This document shows, one piece after another, positions 11,603 through 23,888 of a stretch of 64,000 bases of DNA. The notes under the pieces were generated by a model, which saw only the letters and a program-made list of their open reading frames with translations, was not told where the DNA came from and made no database searches. The stretch is from Pyronema omphalodes (lineage: Eukaryota > Ascomycota > Pezizomycetes > Pezizales > Pyronemataceae). The translations under genes were made by a program, and so were the position numbers. The stretch spans positions 310,001 to 374,000 of the forward strand of contig JAJJXM010000058.1 in assembly GCA_024516155.1 (NCBI GenBank). Reading direction: 5' to 3'. Each line of letters begins with the position of its first letter. Position 1 is the first letter of the stretch.

Positions 11603-14600
11603 ATGGAAGATAAAGAGATAGACTCCGCCGTGGAACGGGAGGATGTGGCCAAATTCCTCGAGAGAATCAAGGAGATGGGTGCAAGACACGACAGGGAGGA
11701 CGCAGAGCGAACACATAAGCTCGAGGCAGAACTGGCCGCGAGTCGGGAAGCACGACGTTTAAGAAGAGATGGTATGTTTTGTGGTCATGGCCGTGATTGT
11801 GATGTCATAACAACAACGCGCAGTGCAGTTACTAATGGCATCAACATTTAGAACGAGCTCGATCTCTATCCCCACAGAAAGACTCACCGTTGGGAAGCCC
11901 ATTCTACCTCAAATCGTTTGCTGCCGGACCTGCAGACCAGTCCAGTAATGAATCACCAGAAGCCGCGCTCGATAGGTTATCTCGGAGGCTCGGCCCCACT
12001 GATAGGGCCGAATCGACTGGTAGAAGCTCCCCGGACCCCTCCGCTGCTGCCCCTGCCCCCATGCTGTCATGGCAGCGACCCCGGCCGAAATCACTCTACG
12101 GTGCTATGAACAATATTCCACAGCTTTCCCCCAGCATCACCGGGAAGAGCGAGGGCGAATCATCGGAAATGAGTCGAGCTCATATTGCTGCCAGTCTCGG
12201 GTCCAAGGAGCCTTCCTGGTTGAGACAGACAAGAGAGAGAGCTGCAACTGCTGGTGGTCTACAAAAACCCGATCCCCACAGCTTAGACGATGTTCCCAGG
12301 AAGGCACTACCAGGCGATAACGTACAGCCGACAGAGTCTCTACCATTCGGTGCTCGACTCTCTAGAAGCGGATCGATACACTCAAATGGATTTCCGCCAC
12401 TGGCTACTTCTGGCTTATACAGCGGTTTTAGGGAACGTAGCCCAAGTATCAGCAGTGAAAACTCTGGAAAGTTCACTCTGGAGCCTCTTGAGCGGTCACA
12501 ACCCGCGATGAGCCCTACTCAGGGACGTCTCTCGCCAGAACATATGCAGCGTACCAGTCCTACGAAGGGATTTGGTGGATTTGTTCAGAGTGCCATGCTT
12601 AAGAGGGAGGGGTCGGTCAACAAGAGGTGGAGCAGGGAGGTACCCGGAATGCCCACGAGGACCAACTCTACTGCAACTGTGAGACATTCATACACCAAGA
12701 GCGATGCTACCTCGGCGATGGTATCACGAGAAGCCACCCCTACGACCGCGACCGAAACCGAAGACACTCCTTCAGAAAACACGCCATCTGAGACTACCGA
12801 GGGTGGCTTTAAACTTCGTGGGAGATCAAAAACCACATCTGGAGGAGATCGACCACTGGGCTACGGCAGACGTGATGCGTCGCCTCCAGCTATTGCGACA
12901 AAGACATTTGAATCAAAACGCTGGAGTCCTACAAAATCTTCTTGGTTAGAATCTGCTCTCAAAAAGGGTACTGACAACCCGCAACCTCCCATGGCACCAG
13001 CAAAGCCTGTGGCGAGTATGATCTCCAAGTTTTCTCGTCCCGCCACAGAGGAAACAGCAGAGCCAGCGAAGCCAGCTCCGGCTCCCACTTCCAAGACTCC
13101 GAGGCCTATGAAATCTGAAGGAGCTTTGAAATATGCAGCATCTAAGCAGGCGGCAGCTGAACAGCGCGCGAAGGAAACAGGCGCCACCACTAACGAAGAG
13201 CGCCCTATTACCGCGAATTCAGAAATATCAAACGGGTCAGAGATTTCACGACCAAAAACCTCAAATTCAGTTGAGCGGCCAAGGACTGGTGCAAAGGAGC
13301 CCGAAGTGTTGTCAGTGCCTCATACGCCACCCGCAAAACAGAACTCAATGGCTTCTGTTGCGGAGAAGGCTGCATTCTTGAACAGAACTTCCAGTGTTTT
13401 GTCTACAGCTTCTGCTAGTTCTAGTCGTTATGGCAGTGCCGCTGCCTCTCCCAACACCTCCCCGACAAAAGCAACATCAGCAACGATAGATTTCCGTGCT
13501 GCATTGAAGCCGCGACCTGTTGCTGACAAGGAGGAGGAAAAGGAAGAAATTCCATTCCTGAATGCACTGCAGAGACTGCGTTCTACTAGGCAGCAGAGGA
13601 GTCAGACGCAGGATGAGTTGAAGGAGTTAGAGTTGAAGGAGATAATCCTGGAAGGGAAATCGAAGCTCGCTGCTACTGGTGGGCCCCAGAAGTCACTTGC
13701 AGTTGATCCCCTGAAGGCTACTATACTCAGCGCCAAGATTGCGCTCAAGCCCTCAGAGATCTCGCCTACGCGACCTAACTTCTCGCCTACTGACCCCAAG
13801 CTCCCGCTATCATCCTCTGAAAAGACGGAACCGAAGCCTACACAGCAACCTGTGTTGGAAAAAACAATGCCTCTTGACTTGAGCCCCTTTGAGAAGAAAG
13901 CTCCTGTAGCTGAACCAAAAATTATTTCCAGAGCCCCTCTCCCAGCGCAGGAGAAGATCGCAACCGAACCGAAAGCTATCCAGCCCCTTTCCGAGAAGCT
14001 ACCCGACGAGCCGAAGCCAGCTCCTTCACCATTCGAGAGGAAGGTACCATCGCTTGCTGGAAGAGTCAATCCAGGCCTTGCGAACCTTCTTTCTAGAGGA
14101 CCCCCTGTTGCAGCAAGTGGAAACAGCTTCAGAAGTAATGCCGAGAGCTTGCCTACCAAGGCAAGCAAAGAGGAACATCTTGATGAGAGCTCTGCTTCTG
14201 CGGGCTCTGCCCAATTAACTCATGTACGTGACGAAGCTGCACCCCGCCGCCCCTTTACTGACCGACTATTCGGTAGATCACCAAGGGCAGAGCGAGAGGT
14301 CCGAAAAGAAAGGCTCCTTCGTCTGCAGCACCTGCAGTCGCAGGAGCAGCGAAACCTACCCCAGCCCGCCCAACCCAACGCATAGCCCAGCCCGCGACTC
14401 TAGAACCGCCCGCAAAGTCTGAACGTGCATCTTCTCGGTCTTCATCCCCGTCCCCCGCGTTCAAGCCTGAAATTCCACGAAAATCCTCCGCAGCTTCTCT
14501 TAACCCCAGGAAGACTTCCATCTCTAGCACTACTACTGCTCAGTCCGAACTAGCGGCCCAGCTCTCCCGCAAGATTTCCAATAGCTCCCTGTCTTCCGAA

Positions 14601-16354
14601 AAGTCAAAGCCCGCTACACCTGCAAAGTCACCAATGCTTAGAGGAAGCTCTTTCTCTAGCATGAACGGATCGCCTTCGATCCAGGAGGAGTCGATGAAGT
14701 CTTCCCCGCTTCCCGCCTCTAAGACCTCGTCCGTCTTGACTCGTGAGACCTCGTTTGCATCGCTCAGCTCAGTTTCTACCGGAAAATTAGAGGATTTTTC
14801 CGAAGTTCGCCGTACTATCAGCACTTCTCCGATTGTTTTGCCTAAGAGAGGAAGCGACCGTGGGGGTGTTGAGCTCCCTGGCTTCGCTCCTGTCCAGGCT
14901 CGCGAAGCCGCTGAGGGACAACCGCGTGTTTTCTCCAGAACTGTTAACCCTCTCCCTGAGGGTGTAGAAGCAACAATCGAGACCCCGTCTACTTCGACCG
15001 CTGATAGCAAATTACGCATGTTGTCGACATTCTTCAGAGGCCCGTCACACAGAGCCGTTAAGATGGACTTTGACATGATGAGCATTCTGTCGTCCAGCCC
15101 GGTCGCCGCCAATGAGCGCGCTAAGACTTTTAGCTTCGACCTTCAGGAAATCACCGGAAATGGAAAGCTTAGCCCTATTGCTAAGGAGGAACAACACATC
15201 CTTTTTGAAGACTGCATGTACCTCGGTGTTCACACTTTTGAGCATACGTCGGGTGGAAATGCTACCGAGGTCTACTTGTGGTCCGGAGTTAATGTTCCCG
15301 CTAGCTCCAACGAGGATGCCCAGATCTTTGCCCGCAAGACTGCGAAAGAGAACGATGCAAAGGTGGTAAGTTTTAAAACATGGGATTATTTGGAATTAAA
15401 CTAACTCTACGATTAGATTCCTCTTCAGCAGGGCGGCGAGAGTGTAGAATTTTTCGAGGCCATCGGCGGTATCTTGATTACCAGACGTGGTAGCCGCGAA
15501 AAGACCGCCAGTGATGCCTCGTACATGCTTTGTGGAAGGAAGTGCTTGGGTGGTGTCGCATTTGATGAGGTGGATCTTAAGGTCTCTAGCCTTGCATCTG
15601 GATTTCCCTTTATCGTGCGCCACCAAGGTACCGTATTCTTGTGGAAGGGCAAGGGTGCTACACGCGAGGAAATCGGTGTTGCAAGACTTGTTGGAGTAGA
15701 GATCTCGGGTGGAGAGGTCAAGGAGTGCTCCGAGGGTGATGAGCCTGACAGCTTTTTTACTGATGCTCTCGGCGTTCCTGAAGAAGAACTCGAGAGAAGC
15801 AGAAGAGTAAAGTCTGCAAACTACTGGGCTCAGAAGCCTAGCTGCAAGAAATACTCTGCACGCCTCTTTAAAATTGACTTGCAGTCTACGGCAAAGGTGT
15901 GTTACACTGTTAGGACAGCTTTTTTCAGCGCACAACTGACTTTGTAAAGGTGGTTGAGATATCGCCTTTCTGCCAGATGGATTTGGACCCCGGTGAGATC
16001 TACGTAACCGATGCATTCTTCGAATTCTACATGTTCGTCAACCCATTCTCCGCTTTTGATGACTCTGTACCTAATCTTTCTTGCAGTATCGTTGGATCCC
16101 AATCTCAGTCCAAGCGCGAAGAATTCCAAGCTGCCCTCCAATTCACAGAAGCCTACGCCCTCTTTGCTGCACAAGAAGAAAACCGTCCCTCGATCCCTCT
16201 CATTAGCGTTGTTATCGGTGGTGCCCCCCGAGAATTTAAAATTCTTTTCCGTCATTGGGACGACAACAAAACTCCTACAGCATGGACACCGGCTCGTAAG
16301 CCTTCGCTTAGAGTGCTGGAGCTTGAGCAGGCTAAGCAGGCGGTGAACTTTTAA
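11603..16354 (+). CDS. DUF4045 and gelsolin-repeat actin-binding protein
   Basis: Six exons by my reading: 11603-11771, 11852-14223, 14277-15365, 15417-15896, 15950-16032 and 16087-16354, giving 1486 aa. Introns are 80, 53, 51, 53 and 54 nt, with donors GTATGT, GTACGT, GTAAGT, GTGTGT, GTTCGT and branch-like CTAAT, CTGAC or CTAAC. The N-terminus (VAKFLERIKEMGARHDRED) and the long Ser/Pro-rich, largely disordered region to about residue 1100 fit DUF4045. Near residue 848 is the basic segment ITKGRARGPKRKAP. Three gelsolin-like repeats follow, about 1151-1225 (LFEDCMYLGVHTFEH), 1245-1330 (GFPFIVRHQGTVFLWKGKGA) and 1350-1460 (GEIYVTDAFFEFYIIVGSQS). The family is gelsolin/villin-like and expected to bind or sever actin. 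The last intron is a multiple of three, so an unspliced reading stays open. Neighbours give no functional hint. Confidence 0.9.
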
Positions 16355-18219
16355 GCTGATACCCAGCAAGGTCGAGACTTTTAGTTGAGACCACCTCCCT
16401 GAGTTACTTCGAAGAGAAACTTGTTTTGTTTTTCTTGAACTCTTTACACACTTTAACCTTTTTTTTTGATTATTATTTTTGCAAAACTTGTTTTTAAGCG
16501 TGGGTGGCTGTTAATTTGTGTTTCTGGTTTGAACTTTTTGGGCGCTGGTGTTTCTTTAAACTGTTGTCAATACCATTCACCCTTATCCCTCCCTCCTTCC
16601 CCTCTATTTTTTTGATTAAATCGTGGAAGAGATTAGTGAACTACATACAGTCTTGTACTTTTAGGCGGGAAAGAAGTTAGCGAAGAGAAGAAGGGCAGGC
16701 ATAGCTTGAACAAAAGACGTTGTTGCTGGATCACAGGATCACAGGATGATAAGATTGGGGCGGAGTGAAAGAGGAAGTAGAAACTCTGGAGACAGTGTAT
16801 TCTTGTAAATAGTAGATGGAGGAAAGAAAGATACAAGACTATGTTGTTTTTGTTTTTTTTTGTTTCTCGCGGATCTAGATAATTTATCTAGATATGCAAA
16901 ATAATCTACATGTACTATCGGGAATTACTTCAGCACCCTTACATATATTTTGAATCTGTGATGTGAGTGCAAATCAAAATATATCTGTAAAAAACCGATG
17001 ATACAGGAACAAAGCCCATGAAATATCCATCAGTCGCGGAAATAATTGCTGGGCTCAAGTACTCTGCTCCATGAACAGTATTATCTAGATCAAGTAATAT
17101 TCATTTATTTCTGTAGGTTGTTTGTATATACGTCTCGAAATATATATCTACCTCATGTATCACTGTACCACGAAATTTATTTCTCTTTTTTTTTATCAAC
17201 TGGGTTACATCGAATCCATCTATCTGTCTACAACGGTTCGCAGGTAATGCACATAGGTTGTATTAGATTGGGAAGGTCAATGCCCTTCCTCCCCCTCCCC
17301 CACGGTTCAAGGCGCTGAGATCCGATGCTACGATGCAGTGATGAGATGATGAGATGATGAGATGATGAGTTGATGCGATGATGAGATCTGTGTGGGTAAG
17401 TGTAAGGCATATACAACAGGGTACATAAAAGCGTATACAACAGGGTACGGTAAAGCAAAAGTAAAGCATGGTATGTACTATGTAGTATCATATGAAAGGT
17501 ACGGACAAGGTCATATGTTGGGTACATAGTTACACACTATACAAGGGTTTATGTTGTGTAAGAATTTAAAGCAAGCGGCGTAAGAGTATGTTAAGCGAAC
17601 GGCAACGGGAACGGGAGCAGGAAAAGGAACGGGGATTTGACTATAATGATATAATTTTATCTGCATACAGGTCGGAGAAAATTTCTATGTATGTATGTAT
17701 TTACATGCGTTCACGATGTGATGTTGGATGTCTATGATCTAGGTATGGGATCCAGGTGAACTGAAACTGAATCAAAGAGGGCATTTGATATGATACGATA
17801 CGGTATGGAACCGAGGTTGTATTTTGTCTTAAAGATAAAGAGATAGATAGGTAAATACCTATGGATATTTTATTACTTTATGTGGATTTCTGTCCTCGGG
17901 AGTCGGAAGGCGTCTTGTGTATGCGAGGTGCATTCCATGGGATGTTGGGTGTACATATCAAGAGAGTAAAGACAATGGCAGAGGTTTCTAAAACTTTCCT
18001 GTGGATTCCTGCGGTCTCTTGAGAAAGCCTGAAGGTCGAGGTTTTTGGAGGGCCCTTTGATAGCGCATTATAAGTATATGCAATTGTTAAACGTAGTTAT
18101 TGTCTTGGCATTTGTAGTTGTATCAGGGGACAAAAGTTGGGCGCAGTGATACTATAAAATGGAGCACCGGAATTACCCGCGTACCCGGGTACGTGGATCA
18201 TGAGAACCAGGAGCATTAG
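16355..18219. other. Intergenic and 3' flank of the gelsolin gene
   Basis: AT-rich with T-runs just after the stop (16420-16470), likely 3' untranslated sequence. Simple repeats include GATGAT units at 17336-17385, a twice-repeated ATACAACAGGGTAC at 17411-17448, and GTAT units near 17688-17700. No supported gene. Confidence 0.4.
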
Positions 18220-18440
18220 ATGGGAAATGTATACAACGTACATACGTCGGAAAGGCAACTAAAGTGAGAGAGCATCTGAATTACGTGAAATACATACAAA
18301 GTATGGAAAGAGAACTCGAGTTGGAGAGCCTCTGAATTACGTGAAATGTATACAAAGTATGGAAAGGGAACTCAAGTTAGAGAGCATCTGAATTACGTGA
18401 AATGTATACAAAGTACACAAAGCAAGTGAGCATCTAAACC
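18220..18440. repeat. Minisatellite, about 56-58 bp unit, 3-4 copies
   Basis: The unit begins GAGAGCATCTGAATTACGTG and continues with AAATRYATACAAAGTATGG and AAAGRGAACTC. Units start at about 18266, 18324 and 18380, with partial units at both ends. Copies differ by a few bases. No coding frame is obvious. Confidence 0.8.
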
Positions 18441-19743
18441 AAGTCAATCATAGATTGCATCAGAACCATAAATACATACTCTACGTGAGGTGGATACACG
18501 CGGCAAGTGAATCCACAGCAGAGACAAGTCATCTCCAAGGGGATCCCAAATGCGTGGCAAGATGCCTAGAGTACTTAAGTAGTGTGTAACTAGCAGCCGC
18601 GTTGTCTGGCGAGCTGAGGGAGGGTAACACGCTATAGCCGACCGAAAGTGGTAAAGTGAACTGCGCTAACTAAAAAGAGCCACAAGGAACTCTATTTAAA
18701 GTTGCTGTCACCGTGGGGCAGGCTCTCACCTTGCATACATCCATATGCTGTACTCGGATACTCTGCATTCTGTGTCCGACGACTTTGTCTAACTGTATGT
18801 ATATTTTTTGTCGAGCTTTGTTCGCGTGTGACTTCGGAATCGATTATCGGAAAAAATGAAAAATAAAAATAAAAATAAAAATAAAAACAAAAACAAAAAT
18901 ACAAAGACCTGAAATATGATCCGTGTGACACACCCAAAAGGATAATTAAAATTATCAGCAGACCAATACAAATGTCTGAATCCAGATAATCGGCGCGGCT
19001 ATTCGATGTGTATAGCTGGAGCTGCACACCATCCCTCCGCCTCCACGGTTCATTCAACCCCTCCATCCCCTCCCACCCTCCTTCCTCCCTTCCTGCCTTC
19101 CTGCATTCCTTCCTTCTTCCCTTCTTCCCTTCTTCCCTTCTTCCCTTGCTCCCTTGCTCCCTTGCTCCCTCCCTCCCTCCCTCCCGCCGGCGAAGAAGCG
19201 GAGAAATTTAGTGAGAGGGTAAGAGCGATCGGTGGTCTGGTCTGGTCTGGTCATGCATGGCAGGAGAGGGCCGGTGCAGGGACTGTGCAGGAAGCAGAAT
19301 GCTGCCAAGCCCCAGCAAAACCAGCCCAGCAAAGCCCAGCAGAGCATAAGCAGAGGAAGCACAGCGGAGCCAAAGCCTTTACTTATAATAATCCACTCCT
19401 ACCTAGGGCAACCCATGCTTTAATCCAAAACTTACTAGACATCATCTTCATCATCACCATCATCCATCCGGACATCGTTTTGAGAAAAACGCGCCCGACG
19501 AACGCCTTATCACTATCACTACTATACCGCGAATACCACCGAACTTCAAACTCGAACTTCGAATAACCTCGGATCCGGGTATCACCATTCACGAAAAGAC
19601 TCAGATGCTGCTGGAAAGTGGGATTTAATTCGTTGTCGATTACCAAAGAGGAGAAACTGTCGCTACCACAACAAACAACAACATACAGACTAAACAATAC
19701 CGCGCTATCGCGACCTTGAAATCCATTCAGACAAGCCTGATAA
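18441..19743. other. Intergenic tract with A-rich and pyrimidine-rich simple sequence
   Basis: Contains an AAAAT/AAAAC-type A-rich tract at 18855-18902 and a nearly pure pyrimidine strand at about 19052-19190 (repeats of CTTCC, CTTGCTCC, CTCC). Plus-strand frames across it are low-complexity Pro/Ser/Leu text and I do not call them genes. The pyrimidine tract could be a promoter element of a downstream gene. Confidence 0.45.
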
Positions 19744-20391
19744 CCAACCGACATACCCGATACTTTCAATAACGTGCAAGGAAGACCCAGAAGGTCCACA
19801 AAGCCCAGTCCAGATAACGAAACGCCACACGATAAAACCCTCTCCATATCGTCCTATCAGCCTCAGGCAAAGTCACTATCCCACGAACTAGGAACTCGGA
19901 AACGGAATTCCAAGACTTCAGTAAGACCATCCACCACCACCTTGATCCTTGTAGCTGCTCCAATTATTAACTCTCCCGCAGAGTGCACTCGGAACTTCAT
20001 TCTTTGGATCCCGATACCCCACAACCACCTCCACATAATACCTCGTTCCCCACGATCTCGGATAGATCAAGCCAATACTATTCCGGACGTACTCGATCCC
20101 AAATTCCAACACTCGACAACTGAGACACCGCATTTCCGAAGTCCGGCACAATCCGTCAAGCTGGAATCCGAATCAGAAACCCTCGCATCACAAACAAGTT
20201 GGAATACCAATCACCCACGAAACTCCCCCAACCTAGGACTCAACCATAGATATATGTGGGATACACCCACTTTCTTTGCAGCGGATCTAAAAGGATATTA
20301 TGAAATGTCCTGGGAATGTATATGTTACTTCATCAACTCAGAAAAAGATAAGAAATGTAATTATTGTGGGAGGGGAAAGCCGGGGAAATAG
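19744..20391 (+). CDS. Doubtful hypothetical protein with RanBP2-like zinc finger
   Basis: This open frame runs from a stop at 19741 to 20391 but contains no ATG at its beginning, so either an upstream exon is missed or it is a remnant. The C-terminal end (from about 20257) reads MWDTPTFF, then WECICYFIN, KKCNYCG and GRGKPGK. This resembles the RanBP2-type zinc finger W-x-C-x2-4-C-x3-N-x6-C-x2-C, except that only one residue separates the first two cysteines. A good-looking intron (19921-19981, GTAAGA...CGCAG) exists, but removing it breaks the frame. The role is unknown. RanBP2 fingers bind RNA or ubiquitin in other proteins; that is family knowledge, not shown here. Confidence 0.3.
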   Translation, partial: PTDIPDTFNNVQGRPRRSTKPSPDNETPHDKTLSISSYQPQAKSLSHELGTRKRNSKTSVRPSTTTLILVAAPIINSPAECTRNFILWIPIPHNHLHIIPRSPRSRIDQANTIPDVLDPKFQHSTTETPHFRSPAQSVKLESESETLASQTSWNTNHPRNSPNLGLNHRYMWDTPTFFAADLKGYYEMSWECICYFINSEKDKKCNYCGRGKPGK

Positions 20392-23300
20392 AGGTGATGG
20401 ATGACTGGATGAGACACGGACACTGGTACCCTTTGCCCGCGACTCGACATTCCCGGCGCATTCCACTAGCCGAACTGAAGCTGCGCTCAAACTCTGCGTA
20501 TTTCACTCATCGCGATTACAGAGAACCATGATGGGAAGTAGAGTGGATCTTCAGCAACTCCTAGGCAATGCGAGTGAAGTGGACTGTGGATATAAACAAG
20601 GGAAACGCGGGGTGGCGGGAAGGCGGGGTAGCGGGCCCGGGTGAATGATGAGTGGCCGTGGGGAATACGCGTATAATGCATTGGTACTCGTTTTTGATTA
20701 TCTACTACCTATATAGCAAGCTAGCTTTTTAGGCTAGGATTTTGTTGAGGGGTAGGACTGGTTCTGTGCAATACGATGGTATTATTAGCTGGGTATATGT
20801 ACGTTTACCATAAGGAATAATAATGTTTAATTTTGTTATTTGTTTATTTATTCAATCACGATCCAACTGAGGCCTGAAAGGACCGACATCCATGATAAAA
20901 GAAATTAAAACCCCGTCCTCTTTATCAGTCTACCAAACCAATACAACCCTCCTTGCAGCTTTGAGTACTCGGGGTGTGTGTGTGGGGAGTGGGAAGGAAG
21001 GGGGGCTGCCAGGGTAACCCCTGCACATTCCATTGCATGTTGTATCACTAGGCCCGGCTTTTGTCCCCTCCTATGTCAATTATGTACAATCAAAAACGCC
21101 AAGACAACTGCCCCCAGTAAACCACTAAATATTGTATTCAATGATCACTCTTAACATAGGACTGTTGAGCATACAATGCTTAGGAAACCTCGGCCATTAT
21201 AATTGTGTTGTTTTGTTTCGCTTTGTTGCTATTGTATAACTTGATGGGTGCACCAACGTACTTTATGCACCATGTGAGTGATTATGCCGAAAAATGGTAT
21301 TATTGCTATTTTAAGGTTGGATTGGCTTCCTTGCGTATTTGGATTTGACTTGGCTTGTTTGAATTTTATTTGTTTGGATTGGAGTGATATTGTGGATGTG
21401 CGTAGACAGTGATATATTAAACTATGTTTCAGGAAGATGAACATGATTTTGGTAGGTCCTTGTTTGAAGTTTAAAGTTTGAACTTAGGAACAGGCATCGG
21501 TGTTTATGTCATCAATCGCTGACTATCGGTTTATCAATACTGCCATCTTCGAAGTGGTGGATCCACAGTGTACAGTTTGTTAGATGTATGAATGCAAGGT
21601 TATGGTCAGCTATTATGGCAGCAGCGGCATTTTATCACAGAGGTCTTTTTACCGTTCATCATTTCTAGGTACTTACTTCTGTTTCATCTATGTTCTCCCT
21701 TTACTCCTATTCCTCTTTTCAAAATTTTCTTTCTTCTATATACCATATGAAGAAACTTCTTTCGGATCCCGGTAAATCCAAATAGCTTTGTAATCTTAGA
21801 ATTTTCCGTATGTAGCCTTCATATGTTCCATCGCAGCTATATACGGCTATCTAATCATATGTTGATATCTTCACATATCAGTGCTCCATGCGTAGGATAA
21901 ATGACACCTGCTCTCACTGTATCATTTTATCACCCTCTACTGCCAGCAATAAACCGTACAATCACGCCTTTATTCATCCCTACTAAAACAAGACAAATTT
22001 TCATGTATCTATCTATCTATGTATCCACCGTGCACTACACAAGCTTCCCGAATTTCACAATCAAGCCGGTTAACAATTTCTCATGCCTTATATTTCGTGC
22101 CAAGAGTCGGCCTATGTAGAAAACTGCCTCTGTGGAAATAATACTGTTACCACCCATATCACCTATACTATAAACAATCTTTCCGGATAAATCGGTTTAT
22201 TCCAAATCGTATTGATCCATGATATCCAGGGTTCAGGAGCTAGCATTGAATTTAACTGATTTATTTCTTTATTCATTTGTTACGCTATGCTTCTATTTGG
22301 TCTTTTCAAGGTACCAAAAAATATGAAATTCAAATGTGATATGGTATGGCTTCTGGCATCTCTAGATTTTGTAAACTTTCCGAATATCGTAACTTGATGC
22401 CCTATCGGTATATGAACATTAGTTTAGCATACTGATTGCATGACCGTTGTAAAGCCTCAGCCTATCAGGTGACCATGAGTAGTATATCGCACTGCTCTTT
22501 ATTAGAGATCTCACATACTTACAATGACTTCTGGCCTCTACAGGCCTGAATTGCGGTGAAAAGCTATAAGACTGACGTCCCGCTAGAGGATGAAATACGG
22601 TTGGATCATGGTCTGTCACTCCCGATATGCTAGAGCAATGCAATGGCTTGGATTGTCTTCTATTATTACATTACCTGAATTTTTTTTTTTTCGCAATGAG
22701 CTGGGAAATTGTTTTAAAAAAAAATTTAGCGAGTAAAATAATAATTTTATAGAAAAAATAGATTACAAAAGTCGATATCAGTGATCGTATCAGCAGGACG
22801 ATGGCATTCCTGGACAATCGAAAGCATTATGTCGCTTAATCTTTCTTTAGGAATGGTCAATGATATTCTTTTTGCAACATTCATTTGGTCAATCAATTTT
22901 TGAAATTGTTTAGTCTTCGAGTCTCATCAGAGTGCTGCATTTCGCGCTTCATGCACATTAAAACATAGGTATCTCATCCACCTATCAATTGTTCTATTGC
23001 TGGATTCCATGATACAATTAAACCTGCTGTGAAATATCTCTTCGAAGTAACTTCCTGGTATATATCCATTTATGGCTAAAAGATGACTAAATGAAAGTAG
23101 GGTGTATGGTTCTCAAAGATGCATAATTGGCTTCAATTTCATACGCGGCACGCCGCATTTCATCAAGAATTGAATGGCCTCGGATTCTACCTAGGTTCAT
23201 AGGTTACCAACTCAGCTACGATATATTAGTTATAGAGATAAACAGATATAAGGCTGTTGAGCAGTGAAACTAGAATATTCGAATATCCTTTAACATGAAT

Positions 23301-23470
23301 CCGCATGTGATAAACAAAGTCAACTTAGTCAAGAACCTTAACCTCAAAGAACCGATGCCTGCCCTTAGGGGCTATCACTCCAGCTGTGACTCCATCCACG
23401 GTTCGACGACACCACAGCCAGTTAGACGGTTGATTATCCTCTGGACCCTCTACTGTCATGTCAAGACTAC
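20392..23470. other. Long AT-rich intergenic region
   Basis: I see no supported gene. A 13-T run lies near 22680 and an A9 run follows at 22716. Short frames on both strands have no recognisable motif and lack coding-like composition. Confidence 0.35.
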
Positions 23471-23640
23471 AGTTGTCTGCCCGCCCTCATCGCTGGAGGA
23501 GAATTCAACGCCCCATATCAATGAGAAGCTGTACCACCTCATCGTGTCCTCACTGCCATGCCAAATGAAGCAGTGTCAACTCGTACTGACCAGTGGCTGC
23601 GATATCGGCGCCATTACTAACCAGCAATGAAGTGATGTTG
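23471..23640 (-). pseudogene. Ankyrin-repeat remnant
   Basis: The minus-strand reading gives LLVSNGADIAATGQYELT then LLHLAWQ, a stop, GHDEVVQLLIDMG, and further stops. It follows the ankyrin pattern (LL--GADI-A----LT-LHLA---GH-EVVQLLID-G). Just upstream on the same strand (near 23790-23905) is text such as LLWNSLISEGNHLRWLDYHR, which might belong to the same decayed protein, though I do not recognise a domain. Too broken to be functional. Confidence 0.5.
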
Positions 23641-23888
23641 AAGTCCCCAAATTGAGATAATATGAGAATTAAAATGCCCAATTCGGCCTTCATCGAGTCA
23701 TCGTGAGTCAATTTGAATATTCACGTAAACATCCTGCTGAGCATGAACATGCAAAACTAAAGCAGAACGTGCCCATCTCTTTTTTTTCCAGTGCTCAATC
23801 CTACGCCAAAAGATATCGTTTGGAAGCCAGGAATATGTAACCCACTCGCGATGATAATCAAGCCATCGCAGGTGGTTACCCTCTGATA

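Noticed and set aside
19006..19566. 186-codon plus-strand frame
   Set aside because: Mostly translation of the pyrimidine tract and other low-complexity DNA; no conserved motif.
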